From: Vesta saturnalis
Taxonomy: Eukaryota > Arthropoda > Insecta > Coleoptera > Lampyridae
Reading direction: 5' to 3'
Length of the DNA: 64,000 nucleotides
Assembly: GCA_036346205.1 (NCBI GenBank)
Contig: JARFJB010002143.1
Span: 1,869,001 to 1,933,000, forward strand
Position 1 is the stretch's first letter, and the number at the start of each line of letters is the position of its first letter. The translations under genes were made by a program, and so were the position numbers. Shown in pieces: positions 57,059-64,000 of this stretch. The notes below the pieces were generated by a model, which was not told where the DNA came from, did not search any database, and saw only the letters and a list, made by a program, of their open reading frames with translations.

Positions 57059-57744
57059 ATGGACCACAATCTGAAGAAGATGATTATTCTACCTATGGAT
57101 TTTATACAGCGTCTGCAAGCGCCAGATGTCACGCAAAACAACATATTAACGCAGTTGGGTAACGACATGGATAAAGTTTAAAAACCAAAATGACCGACCA
57201 TGACAAATGGCAGCAGTACAATCAGTTCTTCAAAGATATCTACATTTTTCCAATCAGTTACGTCAACCCGCTAGTATAACAATCAGCGGTGATGATGAAG
57301 ATGATATTAGGGGTTCGCCGAAACGCAAAGGTCTGGCAGACGACGAGATAGTATCAACACTGCCTGTTTCATACAGGAAGAAAGGCGCTGATTTCATGCG
57401 TATACTGAATGCGGTCGGTGATGTATTTTGGGATAAAAGGGGTACTGTCACAATAAAAGGTGAGATCATCCCTCATTCTAACATTATCGATCTGGTTCAC
57501 GAAACGTTAAGACAGCGAAAAACTACAAATCCACACGGCTGGCGACAGTTTCCGACGTACATTAAAGAAATAAATATACCACGAGTGTTTATCGGAAATA
57601 CGTGATGCTACTGAATCACCTAACATTGAACCGAGCCTCACAACTACAGGTGAGAATTACGATGCCGATAGTGAATCGAGGGAAACCCGCGAAAATCCTC
57701 TCGAAGAAGAAAACTTACTAGATTGGGATACGTGGAGGACGTAA
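57059..57744 (+). pseudogene. Conserved unnamed Polinton protein upstream of integrase
   Basis: Starts MDHNLKKMIILPMDFIQRLQ at 57059. After a stop at 57179, MAAVQSVLQRYLHFSNQLRQ (57207) and DEIVSTLPVSYRKKGADFMR, then IIPHSNIIDLVHETLRQRKT and GWRQFPTYIKEINIPRVFIG follow, and an acidic tail runs to TAA 57742. This two-part architecture (short N-terminal helix, Tyr-rich QRYL block, winged-helix-like C-terminal domain) accompanies Polinton integrase genes. I recall it as widespread but without a named function. The stop overlaps the integrase start by only a few bases (57746). Confidence 0.6.
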
Positions 57745-57745
57745 C

Positions 57746-58752
57746 ATGGATGCTGTATACTATGATCCAAAGCATCCCGCGGGGTTTGGGGGTATAACAC
57801 CTTTAGTTAATGCTGTAAAGGGTAAATATGGTGAAGTGAAAAATGGCTGCAGACTCAGGAGGCTTATACGGTCAATAAATCGTCAGAAAAAATTTCCGCG
57901 AAATAAATATATTGTGGGCAACATTTACGAGGTGTGGCAAGCGGATCTTTGCGATATGCGAACTTTAAGTAAATACAATAGTGGATACAACTACATACTA
58001 ACGGTTATTGATGTGTCTAGCAAGACGGCCTGGGCGAGAGTTCTTAAAACGAAGACAGCAGCATCTGTAATTGAAGCATTCACCGATATGTTTAAGGAAG
58101 GTGATAATACACCGGAAAATCTACAGACGGATAAAGGCAAGGAGTTTGTGGCGGTCAGTGTACAAAACTTTTTCAAGAAACAAAATATCAATTTCTATGT
58201 AACAAATAACCCTGATGTAAAGGCATCTGTAGATTTAATAAAACATTGAAAACAAAGATGTGGCGTTATTTCATCCACAAAAATTCCTACAGGTATATTG
58301 ATGTGCTCCAAAACTAGTGACTGCTTAAAACAATAGCCCCATTACGGCTGTAAACGATGAATGGAAGTGTAATAACCTGTACGCGAAAGGTTTAGGTACA
58401 TCACGCCATCCTAAATGTAAAGCCAGTGAACATGTTAGAATCGCCAGAACTAAGTACACCTTTGAGAAGGGATATGAAACGAACTGGAGCGAGGAAGTTT
58501 TACAATTATTGCAGTGATAAAAGAAGACCTCCAGTTTATCGCATAAGCGATCTTAATAACGATCCTGTTGCGGGTACCTTTTACGAGAAGGAGTTGCAAG
58601 TTGTTACGGTTGATAAATACGCCATATTCAAAGTCGATAATATTTTAGCAGAGAAGGGACGCAGACGATATAAACAATACCTGGCCAAGTGGCGTGGATA
58701 CAGTGACAAATTTAATAGCTGGGTGTTAGCTTCGCAGCTGACAGATATATAA
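57746..58752 (+). pseudogene. Polinton integrase (retroviral-type DDE) with C-terminal chromodomain; catalytic Glu lost
   Basis: The enzyme would insert the element, creating 6-bp target duplications as a rule. The zinc-finger-like N-terminus is replaced by HPAGFGGITPLVNAVKGKYG. The rve core has WQADLCDM (Asp 67), VIDVSSKTAWARVLKTKT and LQTDKGKEFV (Asp 129). At the third motif (58218-58240) a small deletion removes the codons around the expected Glu and shifts the frame: KASV passes into DLIKH and stops. Downstream, the C-terminal part resumes in other frames: HVRIARTKYTFEKGYE, then PPVYRISDLNNDPVAGTFYE and a chromodomain, FKVDNILAEKGRRRYKQYLA plus WRGYSDKFNSWV, ending at TAA 58752. Confidence 0.88.
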
Positions 58753-58753
58753 A

Positions 58754-59331
58754 GTGGAGTTTCATCTTACCTTATTAAGTAATAGTTCCATGACGTCTTT
58801 TCCCGACTATATGACGTTAAGTTTTATTACACAACTGCCAAAACGAATAAGATTAACAGGCTCATGGGTCGTAGGCATTTAGGAAATTCAGTACCCTTGT
58901 TCTTTGTATGTGTTACGTTTCGCCTCGGGGAATTATGCCAACATTGAAGAAATTGCCAGCGAGCTAAATAACCACAAGCTAATAAGTAAATTGCTAACAA
59001 TCGAATACCATAATCTAACCAAGCGCGTCACCACGAAATTAAGAGCCTCCCTCTCGCTATTCGGATTCTCACAACGTTTAGCTTTACAGCTGGGTTATCG
59101 GCCGTTTCAAAACATAGCTATGGAACCCATACCCCGCATCCCTCTAGTATATGGATAGGATTACCAACGCAAATGTTTGTTTATTGCGACATCGTTGAAC
59201 CGCAAATTGTGGGCGATGTTTGATCTCCGCTTATGCGTGTAATAAATATTACTTCTGAAAACTACGCTTACGGAGGTCATAAAGATGTGATTTTTTTGCC
59301 ACACTACATGCCCGTGATGCCACGGGAATAA
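58754..59331 (+). pseudogene. Polinton minor capsid (penton-like) protein
   Basis: The first codon is GTG (58754) where ATG is expected. VEFHLTLLSNSSMTSFPDYM matches the family start (xFYLTLPSNSSMxxFPxN). Next come FITQLPKRIRLTGSWVVGI, the block YVLRFASGNYANIEEIASEL and LTKRVTTKLRASLSLFGFSQ with LALQLGYRP. In a shifted frame, MFVYCDIVEPQIVGDV, RVINITSENYAYGG and FLPHYMPVMPRE end the gene at TAA 59329-59331. It is the vertex (single jelly-roll) capsid protein by family knowledge. At least one stop near 58880 and a frame change near 59160. It normally precedes the major capsid gene, which is missing here. Confidence 0.8.
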
Positions 59332-59335
59332 TATA

Positions 59336-62300
59336 TTTAAAAAATTAGATTAATGCAATGTTTATTGTACAAATTGGTTAGTATATTAAAGCACCAGGAT
59401 AAATAAAAGGTTCCTGATTTTTGTGCCAGTCTTGGATGAAATGTAATGATAGACATGTAAAATAATAATACAATAATGACCTCTGAATCAAATTGTTATT
59501 AATTTTGGCCCCTTCGAAATAAATGAAGATATCGAACCTTCTTTTCTTGCAACTGTTATGTACCTTCTGATTATGATATAAGATTACATTTAAAATTTCA
59601 CTATTGTAATCAATTCCCCCCTACTAGGGGTTACAAAGATCAATGTGAAAGTAAAGTTATAGCCACCTTAACTACTAGGTGTTATTTTTTTTGTTAGTAT
59701 GCTCATGCTTATTATTAGTATCTTACTTATAGTTATGCTAGTTTTAGTCATTTTTATGTTAGTGTTGCGGTGTGTTTGTGGTGTTGTTTTGATTACAATT
59801 ATGAGTTTCGTGATTCTTTGTGGTTACGAGTTTACTGAAGTGGCCTGGGTTACCTAGGGTACGAATTTAATCAAAGAGCCCCGTGTCAAGCTTGTTTGCT
59901 TAATATCTAGCAAGACCGCCAGATTTAATTGTTTATGATTGAACGTGCCCTCTGTAAGATCGATTAGGTGGGAAGATGAATTGGCGGTCAGGTAGAGGTT
60001 TATTGGATTCTTGGTAATCTATAACCGCTTGTTCAAGTTCAGTTGAGGGCATGGTTGGGTAGATTTTTCGGTTTAGGTAGTCTTGACTTGAGGCGGAATT
60101 GCGTCCTTTTATATGGAAAGGATTCTCGTTGTCCAATTGCACTCAGAAAATATTTTGGTTTTGGAGTTGCTGCAGGCTACCTTCTATAGGTTCCTTGAAC
60201 CGGATGTCAAATTGAGGATCGGAAGATTAATTGTAGATGAGTTGGTCTTTCTTTGAGGAATGGGGTAGAATCGCCCTGGGGGTCTGTGAGATGTGATGTG
60301 GAGGTTGCTTCTGGTCAACCTGTCGAACTTTTGTCCGAATAGTTTACCGTATGTTTGTTGATTTCGCGTCGGATTAAGGCGTTGAGGCGATTGTATTCCG
60401 TCCCTGAATTTCAAAAATTGGCAAAATATGTTGATAGGTTTGAGTGGAACTATGATTTCGACCGCTTCCATAATAACGGAAGTTAATCCGTTGATGGCTC
60501 ATTCGAATTTTTTTCTTGTGTGGGAATGTGGTTGAACGTGTGTTCGGAGTGTATATTGCAGTCGGAATTTGCCCTTCCTCCTGCTCTTAATTAATATCCC
60601 TCAGAAAAAATGTAAGGAAAATATGAAAAATTTTCCAGGAATTCATTTGATTTGATTTGATTTTACTTTTATTGAGAAGTTTTGTTTTGAGCGGTGATCC
60701 ATTATTTGTAGGAAACCCTGTATATGACAGTTATTTGTCGTCAAACAGTTGTTTAGCAAATTGTATTGAGATTAGTAAATAAATTTCGTATAATTAACCA
60801 TTAAATGCATCATCTTGTACTGACAGGTACGCAAACAGTGCAATAGAAATGTTTGAATATGCTTTTCATTTCATTTCATTGAAGAGGGTAGCCTATGAAT
60901 AGTTTTCATATGACTATTGCATACAAGTTAAACTATTCATATTCAGCAAGTTCTAAACCTTATCACCTATATCAATATATCAGCTTGTGGTTCACGTTTT
61001 TACTGCTATAATTGTCAGATAAAATGTTGTGATTTTCCTGGTAAAAAAGTGACAATATTAGCTGCGTAAAAATGAAACGAAGTCCCATGAGAAAGTATAA
61101 TTGAATAAGGAGAGATGTGGGTTTATTTTTTATTCTGTGTTTATGAATTATGTCGCAAGCCCAAATTCCTATCATATTTGGAATAAAGAATTCTGTCGTT
61201 CACACATAATTGATGGAGGACGGCTGAAGTAGCAGAAGCAATGATCGAATTCTCCATAAACGAGTGAACCCAAAATACATGTAATAAAGCCTGTTTAGAT
61301 ATGTACCGCGAGTAGAACATCGAAGTTGAATTCGTGCAGTGCATCCCTCGTAATGAACCCAATGCACTGTGAAATAGCCAATACAATCGAAAGCATGCAC
61401 TCAGTTACTGGAACGGGAATACTACAGATTCCACAACCCCCTGTTTTATTCGCACCGGATAGGTGATTGATCGAATCTCGAGGAAAACATAATGTGACAG
61501 TGATATTCGTCATTGACATATTTCATAGCTCCAACATCTCTATAAGATTGAGTGTAAATCTTTTAATGTTATCCGTATCATTTTTAACGCATTTTCCTCT
61601 TAGAACTTTAGTGACTTTTATCTTTCGCAATTGCTCGTATATCATTTTAGATTCAGAATTCTGTAGACGTGTCGCAATGATTTAATATTGAGTGTAATCG
61701 AAATGAAGGACTAAGATGATGGGGATGTCTTAATATACATCATAATACTTCCTGGCAATTTCCGTTGAAACCCTTGCTAACCAAAGAGTACTTCGAGGCG
61801 GCGTGTCTGTAACTCTTTCCTGTTTCCTTCCCTTGATTACTTTTTATCAGAGCATTCTAATTTCTTAACAAAACGGATTCAACTCATTTCTTTAGACATT
61901 TTAGTCTAAATGAATTTCTTCTTGTTAATTAAATTGAATGTTATCGCTAATTTCTCTTTACACATTTCATATACTTTTTACCCATGTTACCTTGACAACC
62001 ACTGAATCTAATAGGCTTCGTGATCACGATGTATTTACTTACTTAAAGATCGACTTATTTGGTTTAGGGTTGGGGTTAAGGGCAATCAAAAAATAAGATT
62101 CTCTTCACATGTTACGATTATGTATATGTGTGCAAAAATTTAAGCATCTTTCCAAACTGAAAAATCGAAAACCCGTTTTAATGGATTAAAAATAAATGGA
62201 TTCGATTACTTTGTCACTTCACCCGCGTTCTTATAATTTCATTAAGTCTTCAATTGTTCATCAAGAAAAAGAAGTATCAGTGTATATAAATTTGACTAGT

Positions 62301-62935
62301 TAGTTACTCGAGAGTCCCCCAATTTTCTGAAGAATAAGCTCTTATAGTTCTCTCCCTCTTCTCATTAAGCGATTATAATTGCATTTGTCTTTCCAATTAT
62401 GCGTGTCACCGAGACCATAAGGAGGGTGTTATATCACTTCTGAAAATGATCCCTTTGAAAGTATAATTTTTAAAAGTTGATCAATTTAATACCGTGTTTC
62501 TTCAACCTGATTGAGCGTTAACAAACTAAAATGTATTTCTTTTTAAAGTAATAATTATGATTAATAGACACTTAATTGATGAATATTTCAAACAAAATTA
62601 GTGCAAATAAATACGCTAAAATTGGTGAAACCGTTAAGATACAGTATTTTACACGCGAATCCTAACATGCAGAGAAAACTATTAGGAAATAACATATTCG
62701 TAAAACACACAAACGTAAGGGTTGTTAGTCCTGGTCAGGAATCCAACTGTATCGTCCGTCAATCGGTATTCGAAAATATTTTTTAGATTATTTATATGCA
62801 CGCAAAAATTAAAACTTAAGAAAACCTGAGCGTCGGACTTTATTAGAAGAAAAAATGTCAATTGCGAAAGACCGACTTATAAAATTTTTTTAATTATTAA
62901 TAATTGTGGTCCTAACGTGCTGAAGCACTCAAGAA
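59336..62935. other. Intergenic; unidentified minus-strand ORFs at 59933-60471
   Basis: Two neighbouring minus-strand frames (60184-60471 and 59933-60142) have a coding-like composition (Pro, Asn, Gln, Ser rich), including RNSASSQDYLNRKIY and DRQFIFPPNRSYRG. They could be pieces of one decayed protein, for example a gag-like one, but I recognise no domain. Elsewhere (60700-62935) nothing was identified. A TTTGATTTGATTTGATTTTA run lies near 60647. Confidence 0.35.
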
Positions 62936-62938
62936 CAC

Positions 62939-63960
62939 TTAGGATAGGTAGGGGATGTTGAATTGCCAAAAATGCCTATAAACGCCGACCTTAATTTTTT
63001 TCATATCATAAGTGAGGGGAAATTTGGAACTAGGAAGATCAATCCAGAGTTTAGAAGAACGACAGTGTGCAGAACTTAATGACGGGCTATTTATAAGCCT
63101 AATCGCTTTTCTTTGAATACGGTCAACAATATCAGGAGCGTATTGAGGAGCACCAACCCAGAGGTGAGAATTAAATTCTAGATGAGGTCGCATTTGGGCC
63201 TGGTATAGCAGAAAGAGTTATCGGGAGGTAAAGTATTGCTTCGATCTGTAAGAAACGTCTATTTTACGAGCAACTGCTTTAGTTTCTGACACAAGATGGT
63301 CAACCCATGATAGTTTTGAAGATACAGTCATTCCCAACATAGTAATAAATTCTGAAAACTATCTGAGCCATTTATACTTACAATAGGAAATTACCGATCC
63401 TTTTTGGCGGACACAAGGCACAAGGTTACAATTAAATTTACCTAGATTATTACTTCCCCATTCAAAGATACGTTGAATGTGTTTGTTAGTTGAAATTGCC
63501 TTTTCAGCTTTAATGTGAGATAAAATGTGGATTACAATTATGAGTAGACTAAGATGAACTACACGCTCGAATTAATGCCAACTTCTTTTGAAAAGAACTA
63601 CCGCACGTATTCGTCTTTTATCAAGGAAAGTAGACACTCAATTAATAAGTTTATGAGTTAACCCAAACGATGTGAGTTTGGCAAGTAAACACGTATGCCA
63701 TACACGCTCAAATGGTTTTGAGATATGTGAACTGACTACAGCTGTTTCACCGAATTGTTCTAACGTACTGTACCGAACTTGAGTCACAAATGAAAGAAGA
63801 TCACCTGTTGAAAGACTAAAACCATATGTGTGCTTACTAAGGAGTTTGTTAGTTTCAAGGAAAGAGAGTAATTGCTGATTGATGGCTATTTCTATCACTT
63901 TAGGCAAAATACAATTGATGATAATTGGCCAGTAATTCCAGGGATTGGTTTTGACGCCTT
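62939..63960 (-). pseudogene. Jockey-type reverse transcriptase remnant, motif A Asp lost and YADD region deleted
   Basis: At 63638-63907 the frame reads LPKVIEIAINQQLLSFLETN, LLSKHTYGF, STGDLLSFVTQVRYSTLEQF and VVSSHISKPFERVWHTCLLA. Relatives have VALDISKAFDRVWH here, so the motif A Asp is replaced by His. Next, DKRRIRAVVLFKRSWH (~63620-63575) breaks off, and ILSHIKAEKAISTNKHIQRI continues at ~63530; the GVPQG and YADD blocks are absent. Then FITMLGMTVSSKLSWVDHLV (~63330), FTSR and QAQMRPHLEFNSHLWVGAPQ with IVDRIQRKAIRLINSPSLSS follow. Stops and shifts are frequent. An inactive fossil copy. Confidence 0.82.
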
Positions 63961-64000
63961 TTTTGGGAATAGGTTGAACATTTGCTAACTTTCATGATGA
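62939..64000 (-). mobile_element. Jockey-type LINE fragment running off the window edge
   Basis: The minus strand holds the RT start and C-terminal region of a Jockey-type LINE. The endonuclease would lie beyond 64000. A deletion between about 63540 and 63600 removes the central RT part. Confidence 0.8.

Larger units (their letters stand above)
55745..59335 (+). mobile_element. Left half of a decayed Polinton (Maverick)
   Basis: Terminal repeat, packaging ATPase, a small basic hydrophobic protein, a conserved unnamed protein, integrase with chromodomain and minor capsid follow each other on one strand with almost no gaps, the compact order typical of these virus-like self-synthesising transposons. 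The element breaks off after the minor capsid gene. DNA polymerase B, protease and the major capsid gene are absent here. A major capsid fragment and inverted terminal repeats occur separately at 23-25 kb. Confidence 0.85.

Noticed and set aside
61141..61519. Cluster of overlapping minus-strand ORFs
   Set aside because: Three frames overlap, none with a recognisable domain or consistent codon pattern.
1..64000. CRISPR arrays, bacterial operons, tRNA or rRNA genes
   Set aside because: No regular short repeats with unique spacers, no Shine-Dalgarno-led gene clusters and no cloverleaf-like sequence with A and B boxes noticed by eye; a tRNAscan or Infernal run would settle the RNA part.

Overview
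The window reads as insect (at least arthropod) nuclear DNA. It is AT-rich, has no operon-like gene packing, and carries long (TA)n tracts. Its transposon families (Penelope-like, Merlin, Tigger/pogo, DD41D mariner, piggyBac, Polinton, several LINE clades) occur together in insects. A beetle would fit, but the sequence does not prove an order. I found no convincing single-copy host gene, tRNA, rRNA or CRISPR array. Almost every recognisable coding stretch belongs to a decayed mobile element, so this is a transposon graveyard with several layers of nesting.

Layout. 0.9-1.7 kb: ~300 bp tandem repeats with a conserved hairpin. 2.3-4.6 kb: an RTE-like LINE on the minus strand whose RT core is deleted. 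4.6-5.5 kb: degenerate small tandem repeats. 6.1-11.2 kb: a ~2.4 kb unit repeated head to tail (two full copies, one partial) that carries a Penelope-like RT; copy 1 also holds a truncated Tigger. 13.6-19.8 kb: a three-level nest. A Tigger with perfect TIRs sits in a Merlin element, and the Merlin sits in the left arm of a long-TIR element that encodes a nuclease-like, Cys-rich protein. The right arm keeps the Merlin empty site. 21.7-25.3 kb: degenerate tandem repeats, a fragment of a Polinton major capsid gene and a Polinton-type terminal repeat block.

28.3-30.9 kb: a DD41D mariner with ~430 bp TIRs and a duplicated left end. 31-34 kb: a transposase-like gene between two (TA)n tracts. 34.4-37.1 kb: a piggyBac interrupted by a LINE fragment. 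37.6-40.4 kb: a foldback-type structure. 40.9-48.2 kb: a pyrimidine-rich complex satellite (~0.9-1.0 kb units with smaller subunits). It is interrupted by a palindrome-rich insert that itself holds a second DD41D mariner. 51.1-54.5 kb: a nearly complete two-ORF LINE (CR1/Jockey group). 54.7-55.7 kb: a Penelope-like GIY-YIG fragment. 55.7-59.3 kb: the left half of a Polinton (terminal repeats, packaging ATPase, two small proteins, chromodomain integrase, minor capsid). 62.9-64 kb: a Jockey-type LINE running off the window edge.

The genes do not form a host pathway. They are self-mobilising modules in different states of decay. The most notable points are the layered insertions that can be dated relative to one another, the two complementary Polinton halves that share inverted terminal repeats, the long-TIR element with a nuclease-like gene, and the strand-biased satellite.
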